Assembly: GCA_964464625.1 (NCBI GenBank)
Contig: CAYXKD010000005.1
Span: 1 to 64,000, forward strand
Reading direction: 5' to 3'
Length of the DNA stretch: 64,000 nt
DNA from: JAAZIN01 sp964464625
GTDB taxonomy: Bacteria; Bacillota; Dethiobacteria; DTU022
Made by a program: the position numbers and the translations under genes. This document shows positions 36,476 through 45,129 of this stretch, piece by piece (position 1 is the stretch's first letter; each line of letters opens with the position of its first letter). The notes beneath the pieces are model-generated. The model saw only the letters and a list, made by a program, of their open reading frames with translations. It had not been told where the DNA came from and did no database searches.

Positions 36476-37278
36476 GTAGACTCTTAAAATATGAATTCAA
36501 GGCGACCGCCCGTCTTTTCTTGCCTTTTTACCTGCTTTTGATCGTGCTCGCTCTTTTCAACCGCTTTTTCAATTTCAAGCTGCTCAGCGGACTTGAACCC
36601 CAAACATTTTATTACGGCCTTTCGGGGATCCTGGCTGTGCTGGTCGGAATGGCTTACGGCATTCTAATTGTCGGGGTGATGGTGCTGACCCTATTGGTGA
36701 TGATCAAGAGGTTTTACCAGAGCCTCCTGGGGAACGAGGGTTACCTGATGTTCACCCTGCCGGTTCATCCCTGGCAGCACATCGTCGCCAAGCTGGTCAC
36801 AGCCCTCGTCTGGACCCTGGCCAGCGGGCTGGTTACTGCTGCCTCTATTTTGCTTGTTTCAGCTCAGGTCAAACCGGCGGAACTCTGGTCGGGATTCCTG
36901 GAGGCGATTCATGTATTTGGGGAGGACTTCGGCACAGCTGGTTTCTTTCTTCTTCCCGGTACGATCCTCATCAGCATTATCGCCGGCATCTTGATGATCT
37001 ACTCCGCCATCGCCCTGGGGCATCTTTCTTCCCGGCATCGTCTTCTGGCTTCCTTTGCCTGGTTCGCCGCCCTTTACCTGGCCTTGACCAGTTTTCCCAT
37101 CGCCCTATTTTTTTTCCCGGTAGCCTCACATTTTGCAGAGATCGCCCAAAGCGCCGACCCCGCCGCCCTTTTTCAACAGATGATCTTTTGGACCGGATTT
37201 ATCCCTTCCCTTATCTTTGGGGCCTTTAACTTTTGTCTAACCAACCATATCTTGAACCGAAGGCTCAATTTAGAATAG
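36469..37278 (+). CDS. ABC-2-like transporter permease
   Basis: A 269-residue protein with about six membrane spans (near residues 15-35, 55-85, 105-130, 160-180, 190-215, 240-260). The N-terminal MLGRLLKYEFKATARLFLPF is the amphipathic start often seen in ABC-2 permeases. It is the third gene of the second YtrA-type operon. Confidence 0.82.
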   Translation: MLGRLLKYEFKATARLFLPFYLLLIVLALFNRFFNFKLLSGLEPQTFYYGLSGILAVLVGMAYGILIVGVMVLTLLVMIKRFYQSLLGNEGYLMFTLPVHPWQHIVAKLVTALVWTLASGLVTAASILLVSAQVKPAELWSGFLEAIHVFGEDFGTAGFFLLPGTILISIIAGILMIYSAIALGHLSSRHRLLASFAWFAALYLALTSFPIALFFFPVASHFAEIAQSADPAALFQQMIFWTGFIPSLIFGAFNFCLTNHILNRRLNLE

Positions 37279-37431
37279 GGGGACCGACAGTGGACCGCCC
37301 CGATCCGGCATGAGGTCGAATCAAAGCAGTAAATTTTTTTCTACCGCCACCGGTGGGAGAAAAGGAACCATTACGACGTAGTAAGAAGTAGAGAGTCTTG
37401 ATCCCGGGATTGGTTTTTGGCGGAGGTTATG

Positions 37432-38013
37432 ATGGTGCTGGATCAAACACTGGGCGATCGCCTGCGCGAAGGGGAGCCTCAAGCTTTGGAAGAGATTATC
37501 GCTGCTTACAGCTCCCCGGTCTACCGTCTCACGGCGCGTATCTTGGCCGGGTACGGTCAGGACGAGTACGAGGAATGCAGCAGCGACACTTTTCTCGAGG
37601 TGTGGCGCAAGCGGGCTCAATTTGACCCGTCCCGGTCCGGGCTGCGCACCTGGGTGCTGATGCTGGCCCGTTACCGGGCGCTGGACTACCGGCGCCGCCG
37701 CGCCCGGCGATATAATCCGGCCGGGGAAACAGTAACGGTTGACGCTGTTTCAACGGAGGCGGCCTCACCCGAACCGCTTCTGCTGGACCGAGAAAAAAGG
37801 GAATGGATTATGGGAGCCTTGGCCGCTCTCCCTGCCGCCGAGCGGGAAATCCTCTACCGGCGCTATTTCTTGGATGAAAGTATCGCCGCCATCGCCGCCT
37901 CTTGCGGCATCTCCCGCGGCGCCGCCGACAACCGCCTCTGGCGGGCCCGCCGCAGTCTCAAACGCCTTCTGCTCGACGATCAAGGGAATAAGGTGGTGGC
38001 CCTGCATGGATAA
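37432..38013 (+). CDS. ECF-type RNA polymerase sigma factor
   Basis: A 193-residue sigma-70 family factor of the extracytoplasmic-function group. Region 2 is visible as VYRLTARILAG, YEECSSDTFLEVWRKRAQFD and LRTWVLMLARYRALDYRRRR (2.4). Region 4 is LPAAEREILYRRYFLDESIA then AASCGISRGAADNRLWRARR. The ATG at 37432 has GGAGG five bases upstream; ATG 37429 and TTG 37417 are poorer. Its end overlaps the anti-sigma gene (ATGGATAA), so the two are translationally coupled. Confidence 0.92.
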   Translation: MVLDQTLGDRLREGEPQALEEIIAAYSSPVYRLTARILAGYGQDEYEECSSDTFLEVWRKRAQFDPSRSGLRTWVLMLARYRALDYRRRRARRYNPAGETVTVDAVSTEAASPEPLLLDREKREWIMGALAALPAAEREILYRRYFLDESIAAIAASCGISRGAADNRLWRARRSLKRLLLDDQGNKVVALHG

Positions 38014-39469
38014 AAATAAACCGGAAAATACCGCCCTGGAGCAGGTGCTGGCATCGCTTGGCCTACCCGACGATCTGCCCGAAGTCGCGCTCGCCGGCAG
38101 CCCCGAACCCTCCCCGGAAGCGCTGCGGCGGATCAAAGCAAGAACCCTGGCCCGCCTGCCGCAGGCCTGCCCCGCCCGCCGCAACAAGCCCCTGTTCCGC
38201 CAGCGCTTTTCACCGGCGGCAACCGCCGCCGCGGCCCTGTTGCTTACAGTCTCGCTCGCCCTGGCCTGGGCCGGACCGAGCCGGGTCTGGGCCGGAGTGC
38301 AACAGATGCTGGCCCTGGTTCCCGGTTTCGGCTGGGTGGAAAGCGGCGCAGACGAAGGCTGGATCCTCTACGCCCGCCAAAAGGTGCGCCGCTCGGGCGG
38401 CGACCGGGGAGGCTTCGTGGAGGTATCCGGGCTCCTGGCCAATTCCCGCTATACCGGCCTGCAGCTTTATTGTGAGAACCTGCCCGGGTATGCGCCCGAA
38501 CCCGACCCCGGGAAGGAGCAGACCGAGGCAGATCGGCAGCAAAGCTACGCGGCCGCTTGGGAACCCTATTTCCGCCTCTACCTGCTCGATGATGCGGACC
38601 GCCGCTACTATCTTTCCCCGGAAGCGCCGCGCAGCATGGCCGGCGGAGGCGCAAGCAGCCAGGCCTGGCTGCAGTTCCCGCCCCTGGACCGCTCCGCCCG
38701 CCGGGTGACCCTGGTCCTGCCCCTGGACGGGACGGAAGAGTTAACCGTAGAGATCCCTCTGGCGCTGCTCGAAAGCGATGCAGAAAGGGGCGAAATCGGT
38801 GGGTCCGCTACCCGGCATGGAATCACCGTCTCCGCGGCCGCCTTTGCTTATGCCGACACCTGGGTGGCCGTAGCGGTGGACCTAGGCGACCGTGCGGGCA
38901 GGGTGGCCGAACTGGGCCGTTATTTCACCAACCTCCCGGCCGACCGCCCGGTCACCCTGACCGGGCGCTCCGGGCAGCCGTACCCCCGCGCATCGCGCGG
39001 GTTGGGCGGATGGGGCGTCACGGCGCAAAATTACACCGAACTATTTTTTACCGAAGCAGCTGAGGGCGAAAAGCAGGTACGCCTGGAGATCCCCCTGCTG
39101 CAAATCTGCGAGGCGGCTTCGGCCCGGGTCAAGATCACCGTCCCCGGCAGCGGCTCCCTAGACCTGGATCAGGCGGTCGCCTTGGGCCGCTTTCCCCTGC
39201 GGCTGACGCGGGCTGAAACGATCCTTGACGGCGAGCAGCGCCGGCTCCGCATCTACGTCGACCTCGGCCCGGCCGGTCCGGAAACTCTGGAAAGGTTTAC
39301 CCTGGGTGGAAGCCGGAGCTGGAGCTGTAAATTCAATGCGGTCAGCGGACGCATGGAGTACCTGGAGATCCCGCTCGACGGAAACCCCACGCGCCTCGCT
39401 CTCACCCTGACCGATCCTGTCTATAGCGTCGCCGGCCCGTGGGTCCTGGAGCTCCCGCTGCAGCGGTAA
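38006..39469 (+). CDS. Membrane anti-sigma factor-like protein (DUF4179-like)
   Basis: A 487-residue protein that begins at an ATG overlapping the sigma factor stop, with AAGGTGG upstream. Residues 1-70 are cytoplasmic and would bind the sigma factor; one membrane span follows (AATAAAALLLTVSLALAWAG). The large extracytoplasmic part resembles DUF4179-type regions of Bacillota anti-sigma proteins: VWAGVQQMLALVPGFGWVES, LLANSRYTGLQLYCENLPGY and RVTLVLPLDGTEELTVEIPL. It probably senses an envelope signal and releases the sigma factor. A decayed partial copy lies at 32150-32370. Confidence 0.82.
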   Translation: MDKNKPENTALEQVLASLGLPDDLPEVALAGSPEPSPEALRRIKARTLARLPQACPARRNKPLFRQRFSPAATAAAALLLTVSLALAWAGPSRVWAGVQQMLALVPGFGWVESGADEGWILYARQKVRRSGGDRGGFVEVSGLLANSRYTGLQLYCENLPGYAPEPDPGKEQTEADRQQSYAAAWEPYFRLYLLDDADRRYYLSPEAPRSMAGGGASSQAWLQFPPLDRSARRVTLVLPLDGTEELTVEIPLALLESDAERGEIGGSATRHGITVSAAAFAYADTWVAVAVDLGDRAGRVAELGRYFTNLPADRPVTLTGRSGQPYPRASRGLGGWGVTAQNYTELFFTEAAEGEKQVRLEIPLLQICEAASARVKITVPGSGSLDLDQAVALGRFPLRLTRAETILDGEQRRLRIYVDLGPAGPETLERFTLGGSRSWSCKFNAVSGRMEYLEIPLDGNPTRLALTLTDPVYSVAGPWVLELPLQR

Positions 39470-39668
39470 TAATCGTATCGCCGGAGATGCGGGCCGGGCA
39501 GAATTCAATTTCATTTCCCAGACGCCACTTTTTTGCTGTTGTCGTTCATGCCCCATAATTATTAAGCAATAGATGCAGTCAACTGTCCCGACTTCGCCAG
39601 AATACCAAATAAACTGATAAAGTTTGCCCGCGTCTAAATAGTTGCTAAAGGATTTCTCTATATAATGT

Positions 39669-40439
39669 TTAAATGAACAATTGATAGGGGGATGCCCTGC
39701 TCCTGGACGCATCGCGGCCCAGCACCGAAGACAGCTCCTCGTAAAGTCTCCCAGTTCGCTCCGGGTCCTTGAAATTGATGATCACAAAGCTGTCGGAGGT
39801 AAAAATAAATATAAAGGGGCCCTGGGGGGAGTGGATTAGCAGCCGGCCTTTGCCCAGCCCCTCCACGTTAAAGGCGCCTTTTTTTACCGGGCCGGCGTCA
39901 AACCCGTTTACCTTGTTCAGAACCGGGGGCATTTTATTTTCAAGGGAGATCTCCTTGATCTCCGAGAGGGGCAGATTCAGGCCATAGGCCCCGCCGATCT
40001 TCAAATAGCCTCCCTCCACCTGGGCTTCTGGGGGCAAGCTACTTAATAAAATGGAGATGAAGACCACCAGGCCGATCACCGCCAGGGCACCCAAGATCAG
40101 GGCTAAAACGATCCGGTCGCTTTTTGTCCGCGGGTTGTGATCGTAGCGCTGGGCCCCTATCAGTATGTACACTATGGCCCCGTAAAATATAGCCCAGCCG
40201 ATCAGGTCGGCATAGAACAATCCCAGCCGGCTCAGGATTACTCCCACCAGAAGAAGCCCTGCCAAGACAAACATCCAGTTGCCCAGGAAATTGCCCAGCC
40301 CTGCTGCATCGACGTTCTCTTTTTTATGGCGGGACATGGTATTATAGCCGGCGATCAGCCAGTAACATTTAAGATATTTTACCGCTGCTCCCAGAACGGC
40401 AAACACTAAAGCTATCGAGCCGATGATCCAAGGGAACAT
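39669..40439 (-). CDS. DUF3784-like membrane protein with PH-like C-terminal domain
   Basis: A 256-residue protein. The N-terminal half has four membrane spans and the DUF3784 signature KCYWLIAGYNTMSRHKKENV. The C-terminal half (about 140-235) resembles a bacterial PH-type domain (GLNLPLSEIKEISLENKMPP, then FTSDSFVIINFKDPE). The ATG at 40439 has GGAGGGG seven bases upstream. Function unknown; it is common in Bacillota. Confidence 0.8.
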   Translation of the reverse strand: MFPWIIGSIALVFAVLGAAVKYLKCYWLIAGYNTMSRHKKENVDAAGLGNFLGNWMFVLAGLLLVGVILSRLGLFYADLIGWAIFYGAIVYILIGAQRYDHNPRTKSDRIVLALILGALAVIGLVVFISILLSSLPPEAQVEGGYLKIGGAYGLNLPLSEIKEISLENKMPPVLNKVNGFDAGPVKKGAFNVEGLGKGRLLIHSPQGPFIFIFTSDSFVIINFKDPERTGRLYEELSSVLGRDASRSRASPYQLFI

Positions 40440-40580
40440 TACCAATCCCCTCCATCATTTTAACAGCCTGGTGAACCGGGCGATTGCCGGGTTTTGGAGC
40501 CAATATGATCGGGAGCAACCGGGCCAAAACGCCATCCGTCTTCTCTTTTTGGGACCGAAGAAACGGGAACAAGCTCTCGA

Positions 40581-40706
40581 TTACCTGTAAAGATCAAGGA
40601 CATGAATTGAAAAACAGGCGGCGGCTATGGAGATCCTGTCACCCTTGGAGATGGTTGCCGCCAGATCGTCCTTAATGGTTGCGTTAATATTGTCGAGAAC
40701 ATCCAT
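40581..40706 (-). pseudogene. N-terminal stub of an SNF2-related helicase
   Basis: A 41-codon frame reading DVLDNINATIKDDLAATISK then GDRISIAAACFSIHVLDLYR and stop. This closely resembles the start of SNF2/DEAD helicases with an N-terminal phospholipase D-like domain found in defence islands (I-x-x-G-x-x-(I/L)-SIAAACFS). The ATG at 40706 has an AGGGA site and lies 44 bases after the AlpA-like gene. Everything after about residue 36 is missing, so a large downstream deletion is likely. Confidence 0.6.
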
Positions 40707-40750
40707 CTTTGTTCCCTCGTTATGCTTATTCAAATTCGGGCAGCATACGC

Positions 40751-40942
40751 CTACTCGATCATGGCGCTCCTGCCGCTTTCCACCCAGGCATCTACCTCAG
40801 ACATACGAAATTTGTATTGCTTGCCGATTCGGTGGTATGGAATAGCATCCTTTTTGATCCAGTTTCTGATCGTATTTTTACTAACTCCGATATGTGCTGC
40901 TACATCCTTGAGATTTGACCATTTTTCATGTTCATCAGGCAT
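40751..40942 (-). CDS. AlpA/excisionase-like helix-turn-helix protein
   Basis: A 63-residue DNA-binding protein of the helix_turn_helix_17 type (NLKDVAAHIGVSKNTIRNWI, then YHRIGKQYKFRMSEVDAWVE). GGAGG lies just upstream of the ATG. Such genes often open defence operons with methyltransferases and helicases. Here it leads only to a helicase stub, so it is probably an orphan of a deleted cassette. Confidence 0.85.
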   Translation of the reverse strand: MPDEHEKWSNLKDVAAHIGVSKNTIRNWIKKDAIPYHRIGKQYKFRMSEVDAWVESGRSAMIE

Positions 40943-41238
40943 CTCTATCCTCCATCAGCAATATAAATTTTTTCTCCTGCTTAATACTATACATACAATT
41001 GCCGCAATCGCAAGGATTTGTTTATATCTGTTGTGTACTGGTATGAACAAGTTTTCTTCTTGATATTTAGACCCCTACGGTCTACAAATAAGCCAAATTG
41101 GTCTAACCCCCGGTAGCATATACCTGGAGCACCGCGCGGGCAAAAGCCAACCGCGAAAGGGGTAGCCCAAAATACGTTCAGGTATGTTAGAATAATACCC
41201 GTTGCAGTTAAATCTTTTATCAACCAGGGGTTGATTTT
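40943..41238. other. Intergenic region upstream of the metallophosphoesterase
   Basis: About 295 bases with no recognised gene or riboswitch. A TATGTTAGAATAAT stretch near 41181-41196 could serve as an extended -10 for the next gene. Confidence 0.35.
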
Positions 41239-42147
41239 ATGATAATGTCTAGGCAGAGGATCGTGAAGTTGCTTGTTTTTGCGGCCCTGGCGGGCCTGGC
41301 GGCTCTTTGTTTTTTGTTTTACGGCAACAATGCCATTGAGGTATCCCATTACCGCGTCGCGACGGCTAAGCTCCCCCGGGACCATGCCGGGCTGCGTCTC
41401 GTCCATATCAGCGACCTCCATGGAAAACAGTTTGGGCGACGAAACGAACGTCTGGCCCGGGCGATCCTCCGGCAGGAACCCGATCTCATTGTTGTCTCCG
41501 GGGATATGATCGACTCCCATGGGGACGATGGCAGCGCTTTCATCAATCTGCTCCATGAATTGGGCAAGCGCTACCCGGTCTACTGCTCGCTTGGCAATCA
41601 CGAGCAAATTGTCAGGGCAATGAGCGATACGGATCGCTATAATCACTTTGCCCAGCAGCTCCATGAGACCGGGGCGGTCCTGCTCGATAATGAGCGCAGC
41701 GCAATCGAAAAGAGCGGCATCACCTTTGGGCTCTACGGTCTTACCACGGAGCTGTACCATTACTCCCGCGCCGACATTTCCGACATCTGGGGAGGGGCGG
41801 AGCTGAAAACGCAATTTATTGCAGAACATCTCGGCTGGCCTCTAGACAACGAGTTTGCAATTCTGCTGGCGCATAACCCAAAATATTTTCCAGAATATGT
41901 GCGATGGAACCCCGACTTGATCTGTGCCGGGCATATTCACGGCGGGGTGGTGCGGCTGCCCCTACTGGGCGGGATTCTATCGCCTGATGTTACCTTTTTT
42001 CCGCCTTATTCCAGCGGCCTCTACCGCTCGGGCAAAACAACCATGCATGTCAGTCGCGGTTTGGGTAACTCGGTTATTCCTTTTCGTCTCTTTAACCGCC
42101 CTGATCTCTCTGTAATCACGCTGGAGCCAACCGCCGCAAACCGATAA
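41239..42147 (+). CDS. Membrane-anchored metallophosphoesterase (YkuE-like)
   Basis: A 302-residue calcineurin-like phosphoesterase. One N-terminal span (about 9-27) anchors it. Metal and catalytic motifs are complete: HISDLHGKQFG, VVSGDMIDSHG, CSLGNHEQ, LLAHNP and CAGHIHGGVVRLP. Members hydrolyse phosphate esters of lipids or nucleotides at the membrane; the substrate is unknown. ATG at 41239 with an AGGGG site. Confidence 0.9.
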   Translation: MIMSRQRIVKLLVFAALAGLAALCFLFYGNNAIEVSHYRVATAKLPRDHAGLRLVHISDLHGKQFGRRNERLARAILRQEPDLIVVSGDMIDSHGDDGSAFINLLHELGKRYPVYCSLGNHEQIVRAMSDTDRYNHFAQQLHETGAVLLDNERSAIEKSGITFGLYGLTTELYHYSRADISDIWGGAELKTQFIAEHLGWPLDNEFAILLAHNPKYFPEYVRWNPDLICAGHIHGGVVRLPLLGGILSPDVTFFPPYSSGLYRSGKTTMHVSRGLGNSVIPFRLFNRPDLSVITLEPTAANR

Positions 42148-42289
42148 AATAGCACTGATGGCAGTAACACTGGGGGTAATTTGGAGCGCCCTTGTCGTTT
42201 TCATTTGCGCATTTTTATACTAACATGTGCTTCATTGAACGGCCCGGTTTACGAATCGACTGGGTTAAAGACAAAGGACGGCGTTTAGA

Positions 42290-43030
42290 TTGAAAAACAG
42301 ATGTTTTACAAAGCCATGGCCTTTAATCATCCCTAACTCCTTTTATCATGAACTGGTCCCGGCACAACTTGTACGCCGCCTGCACCGGTTTGGGGCGGAG
42401 GTAGAACTAAATGGAAAAGCAGAGCTGGTTCATATCCCCAATTCGGGGCGCCTGAAAGAACTTCTTTACCCCGGCAATGAGGTCGGGCTACATTTCGAGG
42501 GTCACCCGAAGCGAAAGACCCGCTACACCCTCATCACCGCCCAGACCTCACGGGGATGGTGTTATATTGATTCCCGCCTGCCGAACCGCATTATGTTAAA
42601 ACATTGGCCGGCGCTGCCGCCGCTTACGGGTTATGCCAAAGCTTCCCCGGAGGTTACCGCCGGCGCCAGTCGTTTTGATTTTGGGTTATGGGATAAGGAA
42701 GAGGAAGCACCGCTACCGGGGGCGTATGTGGAAGCGAAATGCGTTACCCTGGTGGAAGAAAAAACCGGCCTCTTTCCCGACGCACCCACGGCGCGAGGGC
42801 GCAAGCATCTGCAGGAGTTAACTGAATTGGCCCGGAAGGGGAAACAAGCTTTTGTTTTCTTCTTTCTCCAACATCCGGGGGGGAAAGCGTTGAGAGCCAA
42901 CCGGGAAACGGATCCGGAATTTGCTGAACTGATGGCCCAGGCCCGTCTCCAGGGGGTCAAATTCTATGCTTACCGGGTCGCAGCAGCGCCAAAAACAATC
43001 ATGCTTTATAGAGTGCCCATTTCCTTTTAG
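42290..43030 (+). CDS. sfsA: SfsA-family protein
   Basis: A 246-residue protein of the sugar fermentation stimulation (SfsA) family, which combines an OB-like DNA-binding part with a PD-(D/E)XK-like fold. Typical segments are FGAEVELNGKAELVHIPNSG then RLKELLYPGNEV, SRFDFGLWD, AYVEAKCVTLVEE and FPDAPTARGRKHLQELTELA. TTG start at 42290 with AAAGGA upstream. Its cellular role remains unclear. Confidence 0.92.
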   Translation: MKNRCFTKPWPLIIPNSFYHELVPAQLVRRLHRFGAEVELNGKAELVHIPNSGRLKELLYPGNEVGLHFEGHPKRKTRYTLITAQTSRGWCYIDSRLPNRIMLKHWPALPPLTGYAKASPEVTAGASRFDFGLWDKEEEAPLPGAYVEAKCVTLVEEKTGLFPDAPTARGRKHLQELTELARKGKQAFVFFFLQHPGGKALRANRETDPEFAELMAQARLQGVKFYAYRVAAAPKTIMLYRVPISF

Positions 43031-43131
43031 TGAGAAATAACCGAACCACCTCCCCCCTTCCCATCTCTGACTAAAACTCCTGCGGAAGGCATCGTGGAAT
43101 TTGGTTTGTCGTAAAGCAGGGATGATTGATT

Positions 43132-43659
43132 TTATTTTTCATCATCTAAAAGCTGGATTTTGAAAATATCAGTAATACCGCCACGGTCTGTTATCAGAGT
43201 AATGGAAACCAGGTCGCCTTCGTCCAGATCGGAAAGACTGATCGGAGTATTACGCCATTCCAATTTTGTTGTTTCCCATAGATCGTACCTAAACTCACCG
43301 CGATAGCTTTCATCATTGAGCGCAATACCTTCAACCAGTATGGTATTGTCGCCGACAGCCTTTACTTCTGCATAGAAAGCCTGAATATCGAAGGCCGATG
43401 TCTGCGCCAAGTCCTCCTCGTATTTATCATAGGCAGCCTTATACCCCACGAGGTAGCTTATTAATATCCCCACGATTAAAACCGCAATCGTCAGCACGAT
43501 TGCAACTTGATGCGGCGGCGTCATCGGGTCACGATTATCTGTGTTCGTTTCTAAAGCTTTATTGATCTTTCGTTTATACAATTGAAAATAGACCGCAACT
43601 GTGGCAGCCAGCAAAGCGGCAATCGCTAAAACCAGAAGAAAATAAATCGGGAAACCCAT
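43132..43659 (-). CDS. Two-span membrane protein of unknown function
   Basis: A 175-residue protein with membrane spans at about 5-27 and 50-73 and a soluble acidic C-terminal domain (about 90-175). No family recognised. It begins 11 bases after the LytTR regulator gene on the same strand and is probably cotranscribed, in the place where DUF3021-like partners often occur. Confidence 0.7.
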   Translation of the reverse strand: MGFPIYFLLVLAIAALLAATVAVYFQLYKRKINKALETNTDNRDPMTPPHQVAIVLTIAVLIVGILISYLVGYKAAYDKYEEDLAQTSAFDIQAFYAEVKAVGDNTILVEGIALNDESYRGEFRYDLWETTKLEWRNTPISLSDLDEGDLVSITLITDRGGITDIFKIQLLDDEK

Positions 43660-43670
43660 TCTATCCCCTC

Positions 43671-44123
43671 CTATATCCCAAAATATTCCTTGAAGATGTA
43701 ATAATAACTTCTCGTTACATCAACTTTGCGACCGTTCGCCATGGTCAGGATAAATTTCATGGAAAGGGTCGGGGCAATTTGTTTTACCTTATCCCTGCCA
43801 ATCACAACAGAATTGCTAACCCGCAGGAATCGATCCGGGTCAAGCAAATTGTTGATTTTATACAAGCGGTCAAAGGCTTGATAGGTTTTATTTTGTGTAT
43901 GTACTTCAACGGTATGACCAAAAGTTTCGATGAAAACAATTTCGGAAACGGGCAACAGAACACGCTCATTTGAAAGGATCTCTTTCACAAGCAAATTATC
44001 AACAAATTTGTTACGTTCACTCAACACCAGATCCGCACTGTCATCTATTTCGATCCCGCGTTCAAGGAGAGCCGCTTTTATTTCCTCGTATCGCTCATTG
44101 CTGACAGCTAATTTAAGTTTCAA
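43671..44123 (-). CDS. LytTR-domain DNA-binding regulator
   Basis: A 150-residue regulator. The C-terminal LytTR domain shows LLPVSEIVFIETFGHTVEVH, DRLYKINNLLDPDRFLRVSN and SVVIGRDKVKQI, and ends in YYIFKEYFGI. No receiver domain is present; the N-terminal 50 residues are helical. The TTG at 44123 has AAGGTG eight bases upstream and matches the family N-terminus; the frame runs on without start support. Likely controls itself and the adjacent membrane protein. Confidence 0.83.
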   Translation of the reverse strand: MKLKLAVSNERYEEIKAALLERGIEIDDSADLVLSERNKFVDNLLVKEILSNERVLLPVSEIVFIETFGHTVEVHTQNKTYQAFDRLYKINNLLDPDRFLRVSNSVVIGRDKVKQIAPTLSMKFILTMANGRKVDVTRSYYYIFKEYFGI

Positions 44124-44279
44124 AACGGTCACACCTTTTTGTTCTAGCGCATGATCAGTATATCGACGAGGTCTCTCTTTTTCAATGCAACCGGAACACT
44201 TTACAGATCTGGACCCATAGATTGCAGTCATTTTACCCTTCAGTGCGTTTTCTCTGATATTTCGCGAGGCTTTGCTCCA

Positions 44280-44888
44280 ATTGCCTCAACCAATAAAATT
44301 GTGGACACCATAAATAGACAGCGGCTTTCTGCTCTACCCGGAAAAACATATGCTTATGAAGCAGAATTAAGTGGAGACTTGGATGAATGCATCAAATATA
44401 CAAATCGAACTCTGAAATTAAAAATCGGAGCCCAGGTCATGCTTTTGCGCAATAACTGGAAAAACGGCAGATTAATCTGGGTTAATGGGACTTTGGCCAA
44501 GGTGGCCAAACTTTCGGATAATGAAATCCAGGTCTCGTTAAACGGGAAGACTCATGGAGTTGAGCCGGTAACATGGGAGACCCGCAAACACAAATACAAC
44601 GAAAAAAGCGGGAAAATCGTTACTGAGACAGTGGCGAGATTTAAACAGTTCCCGTTATGTCTCGCCTGGGCGATGACGATACATAAATCACAGGGAAAAA
44701 TTTTTCAGTATTTGATTGTTGATTTTGGCAGGAGGGCGTTTGCCCATGGGCAAGCTTATGTTGCTCTGAGCAGATGCGAATCACTAAATGGGCTTTACCT
44801 TGTGAGACCGCTTGAAAGCAGTGACATAATTGTAAATCCTGATGTTTTGGCTTTTATGCAGGCAACTGATATTAATTGCGAAGATTAG
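44280..44888 (+). pseudogene. 5'-truncated PIF1-like helicase
   Basis: The translation from about 44280 matches the C-terminal part of PIF1/RecD-like helicases: KLKIGAQVMLLRNN, WVNGTLAKVAKLSDNEI, LAWAMTIHKSQGK (motif V) and GQAYVALSRCESLNGLYL (motif VI). Walker A and B are missing, no good start exists, and the upstream sequence belongs to the lytTR 5' region. It is the tail of a helicase gene brought here by recombination or left after a deletion. Confidence 0.8.
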
Positions 44889-45129
44889 ATGTTCCTAAAG
44901 CCCGTTGAGGGGGCAATTTTGCGAGCAAATTCCATGAGAAATACAAGTAAAGGCGGTTCCCAAGGTAATCGGCTGTGCTCCCACGGCGATGCCGTCCCCG
45001 TGCGTGATCAGGATATACCAAGCGCTTTGCATGGAGCACCTTGCTGTAAGCGGCAAAGGAACTCGTGGGTCAAATTTATCTTTTGTTCGCCTCGATATCC
45101 CCCCGGGGCATTCCTGAGTTACGTAGGCG

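Noticed and set aside
37739..38005. Extended start of the anti-sigma gene inside the sigma factor gene
   Set aside because: The added sequence is a shadow of the sigma factor; the ATG at 38006 has a ribosome site and the usual stop/start overlap.
40455..40590. Plus-strand frame ending in LLFLGPKKREQALDYL
   Set aside because: No start site or recognisable family, and it overlaps the better supported helicase stub on the other strand.
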